From Paenibacillus sabuli (GTDB lineage Bacteria; Bacillota; Bacilli; Paenibacillales; Paenibacillaceae), in the NCBI RefSeq assembly GCF_014705605.1, contig NZ_JACXIZ010000008.1, positions 1 to 64,000 on the forward strand: a stretch of 64,000 nucleotides of DNA. Direction: 5' to 3'. Numbering within the stretch: the first letter of the stretch is position 1; the number at the start of each line of letters is the position of its first letter. This document shows positions 16,127 through 23,501 of this stretch, piece after piece. Below the pieces are notes generated by a model. The model saw only the letters and a program-made list of their open reading frames with translations, was not told the DNA's origin and searched no databases. The position numbers and the translations under genes were made by a program.

Positions 16127-16170
16127 ATTCAGGACAGCTGCTGCGCCAGCAATGCGTTGTCGTACAATCG
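16127..16170 (-). pseudogene. Head-to-tail fused relic of an esterase gene like that at 43625-44650
   Basis: Bases 16127-16150 are identical over 24 bases to the last codons and stop of the esterase gene (43623-43646). Bases 16142-16170 match its first codons (44589-44617) with two mismatches in 29. The two matches overlap in the shared TGCGCCAGC. Read on the minus strand the relic is RLYDNALLAQQLS followed by a stop, so the 5' and 3' ends of a former paralogue are joined with the middle gone. This looks like a deletion between short direct repeats inside the gene. No start codon or ribosome site remains. Confidence 0.6.
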
Positions 16171-16201
16171 CGCCGATGGAAATGAGATCCTCCAAGTCTT
16201 T

Positions 16202-16234
16202 GCCCATATTATCGATTTTTTTGACAATATGGGC
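16202..16234. terminator. Hairpin downstream of the 2-hydroxyacid dehydrogenase gene
   Basis: GCCCATATT (16202-16210) pairs with AATATGGGC (16226-16234), extendable to 12 pairs with a G-T wobble, around an A/T-rich loop. It is the only strong hairpin between the operon's last stop (16344) and the Btr-like promoter. It may end the long minus-strand operon, although no T-run follows on that strand. The rest of the 16002-16343 spacer shows only the Fur promoter and the esterase relic. Confidence 0.4.
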
Positions 16235-16343
16235 AACGAGACGAAGCTTGGGCTCGATCAGTACATTCCGGGAATGCAGGTCGCCCTCCGCAAACAGCCG
16301 CGGGTGACGCCTATTTGTGCCTGCGGACCAGGCCGCAACTCGG

Positions 16344-17330
16344 TTAGCCGCGCGTGTACACATCGGCAGGCGTGAGCTCGTTAAGCAGCCGTTCCCCCGC
16401 GCGATACCGTCGGGCATTCTCCGCTATGATGGCAATGGAGCGCTCCGTCCGATCGTATACCGGCGGCGTACAATGCGGGGTAATCAAGGTGCGCGGCGCA
16501 TCCCACAACGGATGGCTGGGCGGCAGCGGCTCCTGGGAGAAGGTATCCAGCCCCGCTCCCGCCAAACGCGCTTCGCGAAGCGCGCAGAGCAGCGCCGCCT
16601 CGTCGACGATTGCGCCCCGTGCCAGATTAATCAAAAAAGCTGTCGGTTTCATCAGCGCCAGTTCGCGCGCCCCAATCAAATGATGAGTCGCATCAGAAAG
16701 CGGTACGGCCACAATGGCAAAATCGCACTCGCGCAATAACGAATCCAACTGCTCTCCGCGTTCAGCGCAGTACATCCGATCCACCGCCTCTGGGCAATCG
16801 GCTGCCCTGCGCCTGTAGCCGTGAACGCGCATGCCGCAAGCCTTGGCGCGCAGCGCCAATTCGCGGCCGATATTTCCCATCCCAATGATGCCCACCGTCT
16901 GGCCGTACAGACCGCGCAGCTTTTCCTGCCCCGGAAAGCCCCAGAGGTGCGCACGCTGGGCATCGAGAAACGATGGGTATTGAAACGTCAGCGCAAGCAT
17001 GAAAAACAAAGCGTGATCCGCCAAGGCCGGCGCCGAACGACCGGCAGAGCCGCTGACCAACAAGCCGCGCTCGAATACCTCCGGGCGCGCCGAATTATTC
17101 AGTCCCGCATGATCGCAATGTATCCAGCGCAGACGCGGAGCGTTCCAGTAGCGCTCATCCAGATCGGATGCCAGTATCGCAACGTCCGCCAAGCGGAGTG
17201 CCTCCGCAATGCCGGCTGCATCATTTGGACGCAATTGAATAAAGCGCGCCTCCGCGAATACGTCGCGCAACCGTTGCAATTGCTCGGCCTTGAACCCGAC
17301 CGTGCTCAAAACCGTCTGTATCTCGTTCAC
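16344..17330 (-). CDS. D-isomer-specific 2-hydroxyacid dehydrogenase
   Basis: This 328-residue NAD(P)-dependent enzyme of the glyoxylate/hydroxypyruvate reductase type has the cofactor loop TVGIIGMGNIGRELALRAKACGMRVHGYRRR (about residues 143-173). The catalytic Arg is in INLARGAIVDEAALLCAL, the Glu in LDTFSQEPLPPSHPLWD and the His in LITPHCTPP. The start is GTG at 17330 behind GAGGAGGGAAGTGAA. It is the last gene of the long operon, 38 bases after the sugar-acid dehydratase. With the neighbouring tartronate semialdehyde reductase it suggests reduction of a C2-C3 oxo acid produced from an aldarate, although 2-keto-aldonate reduction is also possible. Confidence 0.9.
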   Translation of the reverse strand: MNEIQTVLSTVGFKAEQLQRLRDVFAEARFIQLRPNDAAGIAEALRLADVAILASDLDERYWNAPRLRWIHCDHAGLNNSARPEVFERGLLVSGSAGRSAPALADHALFFMLALTFQYPSFLDAQRAHLWGFPGQEKLRGLYGQTVGIIGMGNIGRELALRAKACGMRVHGYRRRAADCPEAVDRMYCAERGEQLDSLLRECDFAIVAVPLSDATHHLIGARELALMKPTAFLINLARGAIVDEAALLCALREARLAGAGLDTFSQEPLPPSHPLWDAPRTLITPHCTPPVYDRTERSIAIIAENARRYRAGERLLNELTPADVYTRG

Positions 17331-17368
17331 TTCACTTCCCTCCTCATCCCTCCAGGCATGCTGCGCCG

Positions 17369-18502
17369 TTACCAGTCCCTAACCGAGCCGTCCGTCGCGT
17401 CGAGCATGGGCAATACGACACGGCGCGGCGGACGGGCCGCCGCCTCCGCTTCGGCGAACGAGATGCCCAGTCCCGGTCCGTGCAGCGGCAATGCGTAGCC
17501 GTCCCTTACCTCGGGATAGGGCGCGGCGATCGCGGCATCCAGTTCGTCCGGATTTTTTCCGGAGATCGGGAGCTCCAGCAACGCAATATTTGGCAAGGCC
17601 AGCGATGCGTGCAAGCTGGCCGCCGTTCCTAGCGCTCCCCAATTGTTGTGCGGCACCAGATTGACATAATACGTTTCGGCCATAGCCGCAATTTTTCGCA
17701 TTTCCGTCAAGCCGCCGCACCAACAGATGTCCGGCCTCAGGTAATCGACATAGCCGTGCTCCAGCAGCTCCCGGTATTCGTACTTGCTATGTCCGCGCTC
17801 CCCCGTCGCAAGCGGGATGCTGGTGTACGGTCTGAGTCGTTGATAGGCCTTCGGGTTCTCATGTCGAATCGGATCTTCAATGTACAGCGGACGGAATCGC
17901 TCCACGTTCCTCGCCAGCATCACCGCGTAATCGGGGTCGTAGCGACCATGGCATTCGATGATCAGATCGACCTCGTCGCCTACTGCGGCCCGAATTGCTT
18001 CCGTATATTCCACCTGTTGCAGGACCGCCCTTTTGTGATCGTGAAGGTCCAGTTCGTCCCAGTCGTGGAAGGCACGATATCGAATAGCGGTAATGCCCCG
18101 CTCCGCCAGTTTTTTGGCGTTGGCCGCAATCTCCGCGGCCGTCTTGCCGGCGACAGCTCCATACACCCTTACCTTATCGCGCGCCAGACCGCCCAGCAGC
18201 TGATAGACCGGCACGCCGAGCGCCTTGCCCTTTATATCCCAGAGAGCCAGATCGATGGCCGCGAGCGCGGAGCCGGTTACCGGTCCGCCGCGCGCGAACA
18301 ACCGGCGGAAGCATGCCTGCCACAAATATTCGATGCGTCGCGGATCTTGTCCGATTACATAAGGCTTCAAATCTTCGATCATGCCCGTTACGGCATTCGG
18401 GGAGAAGTTCGTTCCTTCTCCGTACCCGACGAGCCCCTCGTCCGTCTCAATTTTGACGAAAACACCGCTCGTATGAATTACCGTGACAGCAATAATTTTC
18501 AT
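17369..18502 (-). CDS. Enolase-superfamily (mandelate racemase-like) sugar-acid dehydratase
   Basis: This 377-residue protein has the superfamily capping domain (MKIIAVTVIHTSGVFVKIETDEGLVGYGEG) and barrel (SALAAIDLALWDIKGKALGVPVYQLLGG). Mg ligands are visible in LIIECHGRYD, LYIEDPIRHEN and PLATGERGHSKYE, and the general base His in LVPHNNWG. This pattern matches galactonate/mannonate-type dehydratases, which remove water from aldonates or aldarates to give 2-keto-3-deoxy acids. The barrel-strand-2 KxK is replaced by RYRAFHD, so the exact substrate is open. The start overlaps the stop of the GarR-like gene by 4 bases (ATGA), so the two are translationally coupled. Confidence 0.9.
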   Translation of the reverse strand: MKIIAVTVIHTSGVFVKIETDEGLVGYGEGTNFSPNAVTGMIEDLKPYVIGQDPRRIEYLWQACFRRLFARGGPVTGSALAAIDLALWDIKGKALGVPVYQLLGGLARDKVRVYGAVAGKTAAEIAANAKKLAERGITAIRYRAFHDWDELDLHDHKRAVLQQVEYTEAIRAAVGDEVDLIIECHGRYDPDYAVMLARNVERFRPLYIEDPIRHENPKAYQRLRPYTSIPLATGERGHSKYEYRELLEHGYVDYLRPDICWCGGLTEMRKIAAMAETYYVNLVPHNNWGALGTAASLHASLALPNIALLELPISGKNPDELDAAIAAPYPEVRDGYALPLHGPGLGISFAEAEAAARPPRRVVLPMLDATDGSVRDW

Positions 18503-19365
18503 TGGCCGGACCTGAACGTGCGGTACAAGGCGCTGTGATCCTCCCGCCCGTAGCCGTGCTCAATCAGGCGCTCCAACCGCTCAAGCATGGGGAGTGTCAG
18601 ACTGAGATCGGCCCCGATTCCGCGTCCGGCGGCAACGGCATTGCGCAGGTCTTTGGCATGCAGCTCAACCCGGAAGCCCGGCTGATAGGTTTCTCGGCTA
18701 AGCGCGTCCATTTTGGTCTCCATGACCCGGCTGCCGGCCAGTCCGCCCCGGATCGCTTCGTGGACGAGGGAGAGATCCAGACCGGCTTGTCGAGCAAAGG
18801 CCATTCCCTCGGACAGCGCCGCAATATTAACGGCGACAATCATCTGATTAATTAGCTTTACCGTATTGCCGGCGCCGACTTCGCCGACACGGGTAATCGA
18901 GGTCCCCATCTTTTCCAGCACCGGTCTGACCCGCGCGTAGACATCCTCCGGTCCACCTATCATGATCGCCAACTTTGCTTCCATCGCGCCGATCTCTCCG
19001 CCGCTCACCGGCGCGTCGAAATAATATGCGCCGCGTTCGTGGAGCGCGTCGGCAACCTTGCGAGATACGGCCGGGTCAATCGAGCTGGTATCGACGACGA
19101 TCTTCCCCCTGCTGATACCTTCCAATATGCCCGACGCGCCGAGCGCGACCTCCTCCACCTGCGGCGAATCCGGCAGCATCGTGACGACGAGGTCCGTCGC
19201 CTCCGCCACCCGGCGCGAGTCCGGACACGCCGTTGCGCCCAGCGCAACCAGCTCTTCCACAGCGGCCTCGCTGCGATTGTATACATACAGCTCGTATCCC
19301 GCTTGCAGCAGATGTTTGGCCATTGGCTTGCCCATGATGCCCAATCCGATGAACCCGATTTTCAT
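18499..19365 (-). CDS. garR: 2-hydroxy-3-oxopropionate (tartronate semialdehyde) reductase-like dehydrogenase
   Basis: This 288-residue beta-hydroxyacid dehydrogenase starts MKIGFIGLGIMGKPMAKHLLQAGYELYVYNRS, with the GLGIMG cofactor loop. It has the family active-site block FDAPVSGGEIGAMEAKLAIMIGG (about residues 122-144) and the catalytic Lys in GAGNTVKLINQMIVAVNIAALSEG (about 165-188). AGCGGAGGAAAAGAA precedes the ATG; an upstream in-frame ATG lacks a ribosome site. GarR reduces tartronate semialdehyde to glycerate in galactarate/glucarate catabolism. The neighbouring dehydratase supports that assignment, while 3-hydroxyisobutyrate-type substrates remain possible. Confidence 0.85.
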   Translation of the reverse strand: MKIGFIGLGIMGKPMAKHLLQAGYELYVYNRSEAAVEELVALGATACPDSRRVAEATDLVVTMLPDSPQVEEVALGASGILEGISRGKIVVDTSSIDPAVSRKVADALHERGAYYFDAPVSGGEIGAMEAKLAIMIGGPEDVYARVRPVLEKMGTSITRVGEVGAGNTVKLINQMIVAVNIAALSEGMAFARQAGLDLSLVHEAIRGGLAGSRVMETKMDALSRETYQPGFRVELHAKDLRNAVAAGRGIGADLSLTLPMLERLERLIEHGYGREDHSALYRTFRSGQ

Positions 19366-19401
19366 TTCTTTTCCTCCGCTCTGCCGCCCCGGCACTCCCG
19401 G

Positions 19402-21414
19402 TCAGCGACTGATTTTGATCGCTTCGAACAACTCCAGACGGTCCAGCTTGATGGTCAGGACGCCAGCGCGGTACTCGAACTCGCGCTCCGCTTCGGCAAC
19501 GAGGCTGTATACCGATTGCGGGGCCGCCTCGTACGCGAAGCCGACCTCCAGACCGGACAAAGCCGCCGGCGCAAAAAACGTCACGCCGAAATGACCGGTG
19601 CCATTGACAAGCTGCAGTAATGTCGCGTCCCGGCTCTGCTGCTCGAAAAGCGTCGCCTCGACCATCGGCGGCAGACTGCCTCGCAGCCGCGGCACACCTG
19701 CGACATGCTCCAGCAGATCGGCGGCAAAATCGCTCGTGTTGGTATAACCGTGCCGATAGAAATGCTCACCCGGCTTCCATGGAATATAAATGCCCTGGCC
19801 GCTTCCGTAACGATGAACCGTAAAGCCGGGATGCTCAGTAACCTGCGTATAATAACAGCGCTCTGGCGGACCGAACCTATGCGGCGGGACCAGTCTAAAA
19901 TACCGCTTAGTCTCGTCGCGGTACGCCGCAAATACGTAATCGGTATCCAGGTAGATCAAATCGGTGTCGACAAACCGTGGAAAGCGCTCCTTGCAATCCA
20001 GCTTGAAATACGAGGCGCGGTTGTCCGCGCGCAACGACAAGATGTCGTGCATGCCCATAGAGGCAAACGGAGGCCCGGTGCGCGCTTCGCCACATTCATT
20101 CTCAAAGCCGCTTGCGCATGTGGAAACGAGCGTTCCCCCGGCAGCGGCATACGCATCCAGTCGGCTCACCACCTCGTCGCTTAGCTGCCGCACATCTGGC
20201 ACGAGGATCGCTTTGTACTTGTCCCACGGTCGCTGCAGCGCCTGCGGGACAAGCAAGACGTCGAACAGGAAATGATGCTCCGTCAGCACCCGATACCAGC
20301 CGCGGAATTCTGCCTGATCGGCAACCGGCGCATTCAGCAGTGCGACCTCCGCCCGCGATTCAAGATTCACATATTGCTCGCCGTGCGTCGCGTGGTAGCG
20401 AAACATCTCCTTGATGCCCGCGAATCCGGAGCGATCCTCGTGATTGTCCAGCCGCCCGATCAAATAATAATCGAGCCCGCCTCCGTTCGCCAGCGCCTGC
20501 GCGAGCCTGAGCTGCTGCTGCGCCGGCGATACTGCTACATGGCGATGGGAAAAATCGAGAAAATCGACCGTCGTATTGCTCGATACCATGCTCGGATACG
20601 TGCCGACCGCCCATTTCGTATTTTCCGAAGCGCTGTACGGCCAGCGCGGCAACGGACGATCCAGCGCCGTATTCGACTCCTGGCGAATCATGCCTTCCTG
20701 CAGACGCAGACAATTGGCAATGCAAATGTCGGGGCGAGCCTTCAATATGACGTCCGTTATTTTATCCTCGTACGCCGCCAAGGTGCTCGCCTGAAACTGC
20801 CGGTAGTAACGAAATGCCGGATCCCGCAGATCTTCTTCCTTCGGCAAGTCCAAGCCGTACGCCTTCGCAAACGCGCGCCGGCAGCTATCGCAATGGCAGA
20901 TGCCGTAATACCGGTAGCTATAATCCGTTACCTGGTAGCCGCCCATATTAAAGAAAATGCCGTCGACGTCCAGTTCAGTAATAGCCTCTTTGATAATTTC
21001 GGGCGCACATCGCTGCTGATACTCCCCGTTGAGACAGACGTGCACGTCGCCGTTGTAGTCGACAATCACTCCGTCCGGGCTTTTGTATGCCCATTCGGGA
21101 TGCTGCTCGTACAACGGTCTGCGCACTTTAGAGAAATCGGTACGCGCGATCACCCGAATATCCGCACGGTGACAGGCGGCGATTATCTCCTCCAGGCTGT
21201 CCCCGGTCAAGTACGAGCTTTGGAAATGATAAGGCAGCTTCGTCGGATAGCTGGCGATGATGCCGGCCGTATTAATCATCGCCACATTGGCGTTAAATGC
21301 TTGCAAGTCGGCAACGTAGCGCTCGGCATCTATATCCCGCATGTCAATTTCCCGCAAATTCGTTTGAATTTGGCGCCATGGGCGATTCCTCCACCATTGT
21401 TGGGACTGGCTCAT
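19402..21414 (-). CDS. GHL6-like hypothetical glycoside hydrolase (copy A)
   Basis: This 670-residue protein without a signal peptide resembles the hypothetical glycosyl hydrolase 6 group. A TIM-barrel start (WWRNRPWRQIQTNLREIDMRDIDAERYVADLQ) is followed by IIAACHRADIRVIARTDFSKVRRPLYEQHPEWA and DYNGDVHVCLNGEYQQ. ELDVDGIFFNMGGYQ is followed by a Cys cluster (GICHCDSCRRAF, about residues 172-183). The second half has a beta-galactosidase trimerisation-like domain (KAILVPDVRQLSDEVVSRLDAYAAAGGTLVSTCA) and a beta-rich C-terminus (LLQLVNGTGHFG). It is clearly paralogous to the adjacent gene over its whole length. AAGGAGGAGAGCGGGC precedes the ATG. Activity is unknown; context suggests intracellular cleavage of an imported acidic oligosaccharide. 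Confidence 0.82.
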   Translation of the reverse strand: MSQSQQWWRNRPWRQIQTNLREIDMRDIDAERYVADLQAFNANVAMINTAGIIASYPTKLPYHFQSSYLTGDSLEEIIAACHRADIRVIARTDFSKVRRPLYEQHPEWAYKSPDGVIVDYNGDVHVCLNGEYQQRCAPEIIKEAITELDVDGIFFNMGGYQVTDYSYRYYGICHCDSCRRAFAKAYGLDLPKEEDLRDPAFRYYRQFQASTLAAYEDKITDVILKARPDICIANCLRLQEGMIRQESNTALDRPLPRWPYSASENTKWAVGTYPSMVSSNTTVDFLDFSHRHVAVSPAQQQLRLAQALANGGGLDYYLIGRLDNHEDRSGFAGIKEMFRYHATHGEQYVNLESRAEVALLNAPVADQAEFRGWYRVLTEHHFLFDVLLVPQALQRPWDKYKAILVPDVRQLSDEVVSRLDAYAAAGGTLVSTCASGFENECGEARTGPPFASMGMHDILSLRADNRASYFKLDCKERFPRFVDTDLIYLDTDYVFAAYRDETKRYFRLVPPHRFGPPERCYYTQVTEHPGFTVHRYGSGQGIYIPWKPGEHFYRHGYTNTSDFAADLLEHVAGVPRLRGSLPPMVEATLFEQQSRDATLLQLVNGTGHFGVTFFAPAALSGLEVGFAYEAAPQSVYSLVAEAEREFEYRAGVLTIKLDRLELFEAIKISR

Positions 21415-21429
21415 GCCCGCTCTCCTCCT

Positions 21430-23493
21430 TCAGCTTGTTGCTTGACCATATACAATTTTCACAGCCTCAAGCTGCTCGAGACGCGGAATTCGGATTCGGA
21501 TCATACTGTCATTCTCCTCTTCGACCGGGTATGCTTCCCCGGTCATCAGGCTGCGTGCTTCACGCACCCCGCCCTCGACCGGCAGCGTTAGCTCCAGGTC
21601 GTGCATTGTGATTGGCGCATAGTAGCTGGTCCCGAAGTGTCCGGACCCGTTCACCAGATGCAACAGATCCGAGCCATCGTCCTCATTGCGATGCAACGTC
21701 ACCTCCACCATCGGCGACAGATTGCCTCGCACCGGATCCAGACCGGCTAGCTCCTCAAGGACGTCGGCGACCAATCGGATTGTATTCGTATGCCCGTGCG
21801 CCGTGAACTGCTTGCCCGGCTCCCAGGGGAAATAAATTCCCTTGCCCTTTCCGTACGCATGGACCGTGACACCGGGATGATCCGTTTCGATCGTGTAGTA
21901 ACAACGCTCCGGCGGTCCGTAATGATGCGGCGGAATGAGCTTCAAATACTTTTCGACTCGCTCATTGTAGTCCGCATATACATACGTGCCGTGGACATAG
22001 CACAAGTCATTGTCGTGAAAGCGAGGGAACGCGTCCTTGCGGTCGACCTTTAAATACGCCGCGACCATCCCCGTCCTGACCTGCTTATAACGCGTGATGC
22101 CGAGACATTCGAGCGCGGGCTGTTCGCGCAGCTCGAGATCGTCTCCCCGGAACCCTGCCTTGGACACGGCAATCACCGTCCCGCCGGATTGGGCAAATTC
22201 GTCCAGCTTGCGGCACAGCGCGTCGCCAAGCTGTTCATATTCGTGCACGATCACCGCCTTATAGCGGTCGAACGGCACCGTCTCGGCAGCGCCTTTCGAA
22301 AACGAATCGAACAGATAATGATTTTCCGCCAGGAACCGGAACCACCCCTGATATTCCCACTCGGCATTGGTTCGCGGATGCGGATTGTTCATGAGAATCG
22401 CAATATCCGCCTTGGACGTCAAATTCGCGTATTCCTGCTCATGCGCCGCGTGGTAATGGTACCATTGCTTGATGCTGTCGTAAGCCGACCGATCCGCTTT
22501 GTTGTCGACGCGACCGATAATGTAATAGCACATGCCACCGCCGTTGGCCAGGTTTTGGGCTTGGCGCAAGCTTTGCTGATGCGGCGATACGGCGACGTGA
22601 CGGTATTCGATTCCGACAAAGTCGGCGCTCGAATTCACTGAAAGCATCGGGTAATGCGACGCCTTGGCATGCTTGGTATTGTCCGAGCCGCTATACTGCC
22701 AATTGGGGAGCGGCAAATAAATCTCTGCATGGGACTCCCCTCTTGTCAAGGCACCCTGTGCCTTATTGTTGGCAACGAGGATATTCGTACGAATTCCCGA
22801 TACAAAATCGTACACCTGGCGCTCGTATACCCTGGATGTCTCCTGTTTGAAAAGCAGGTATTTGCGGTATACCGGATCATTCATGTCCTCGACGAGCGGT
22901 AGGTCGAGGGCGTACATCGCCGCGAATCGCGTGCGACAGTTGTCGCATTGGCAAATTCCGTGATGGTTGTTGCTGTAGTCAATGGTCTGGTATCCGCCCG
23001 CATTGAAGAAGATGCCGTCGAAGTCCAGCAGATCCAGTGTCTCCTTCATGATTTCGAACGCATGTCGCTGCTGATATTGACTATTGAAGCATACGTGGAC
23101 GTCGCCGTTGTAATCCACGATGCTCCCCTCGTTTGAAATATAGGCCCACTCTGGATGCAACTCGTAGATCGGACGGCGCACCTTGGAGAAGTCCGTACGA
23201 GCCAGCACCGCAATATCCGCACGATGGCAGGCCTCAATGATCGTTTCCAGACTGTCTCCTTGCAAATAGGGGTTCTGGAAGTGATACGGATGCGTCGTCG
23301 GGTAGTTGGCCACAATGCCGGACGAATTGATCAGCACCGAAGTCGCTTTGAACGACTTGAGGTCGGCGACGATCCGCTCGGCGTCAATATCGAGCCAATC
23401 GATTTCGCGCAGATTGGTCTGCAATTGCCGCCACGGTCTTTTGAACCACCACTGTTCTTCATTGTTTTTGCCCTTCACAATCGTTCGTTGCAT
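21430..23493 (-). CDS. GHL6-like hypothetical glycoside hydrolase (copy B)
   Basis: This 687-residue paralogue of copy A has the same domain order. The barrel start is WWFKRPWRQLQTNLREIDWLDIDAERIVADLK, then IIEACHRADIAVLARTDFSKVRRPIYELHPEWA and DYNGDVHVCFNSQYQQ. LDFDGIFFNAGGYQ is followed by the cysteines of GICQCDNCRTRF. A trimerisation-like middle domain (YKAVIVHEYEQLGDALCRKLDEFAQSGGTVIAVSKAGF) and LLHLVNGSGHFGTSYYAP near the C-terminus complete it. The ATG at 23493 lies 11 bases after AAGGAG; a GTG four codons upstream overlaps that site. The gene begins 8 bases after the stop of the large glycosidase-like gene and ends 15 bases before copy A, so the pair is co-expressed and likely arose by tandem duplication. 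Confidence 0.82.
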   Translation of the reverse strand: MQRTIVKGKNNEEQWWFKRPWRQLQTNLREIDWLDIDAERIVADLKSFKATSVLINSSGIVANYPTTHPYHFQNPYLQGDSLETIIEACHRADIAVLARTDFSKVRRPIYELHPEWAYISNEGSIVDYNGDVHVCFNSQYQQRHAFEIMKETLDLLDFDGIFFNAGGYQTIDYSNNHHGICQCDNCRTRFAAMYALDLPLVEDMNDPVYRKYLLFKQETSRVYERQVYDFVSGIRTNILVANNKAQGALTRGESHAEIYLPLPNWQYSGSDNTKHAKASHYPMLSVNSSADFVGIEYRHVAVSPHQQSLRQAQNLANGGGMCYYIIGRVDNKADRSAYDSIKQWYHYHAAHEQEYANLTSKADIAILMNNPHPRTNAEWEYQGWFRFLAENHYLFDSFSKGAAETVPFDRYKAVIVHEYEQLGDALCRKLDEFAQSGGTVIAVSKAGFRGDDLELREQPALECLGITRYKQVRTGMVAAYLKVDRKDAFPRFHDNDLCYVHGTYVYADYNERVEKYLKLIPPHHYGPPERCYYTIETDHPGVTVHAYGKGKGIYFPWEPGKQFTAHGHTNTIRLVADVLEELAGLDPVRGNLSPMVEVTLHRNEDDGSDLLHLVNGSGHFGTSYYAPITMHDLELTLPVEGGVREARSLMTGEAYPVEEENDSMIRIRIPRLEQLEAVKIVYGQATS

Positions 23494-23501
23494 AGGTTCG
23501 C

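Noticed and set aside
16124-16417. 97-codon minus-strand ORF after the 2-hydroxyacid dehydrogenase
   Set aside because: It begins inside the dehydrogenase gene in another frame and ends in the esterase relic; no ribosome site or homology.
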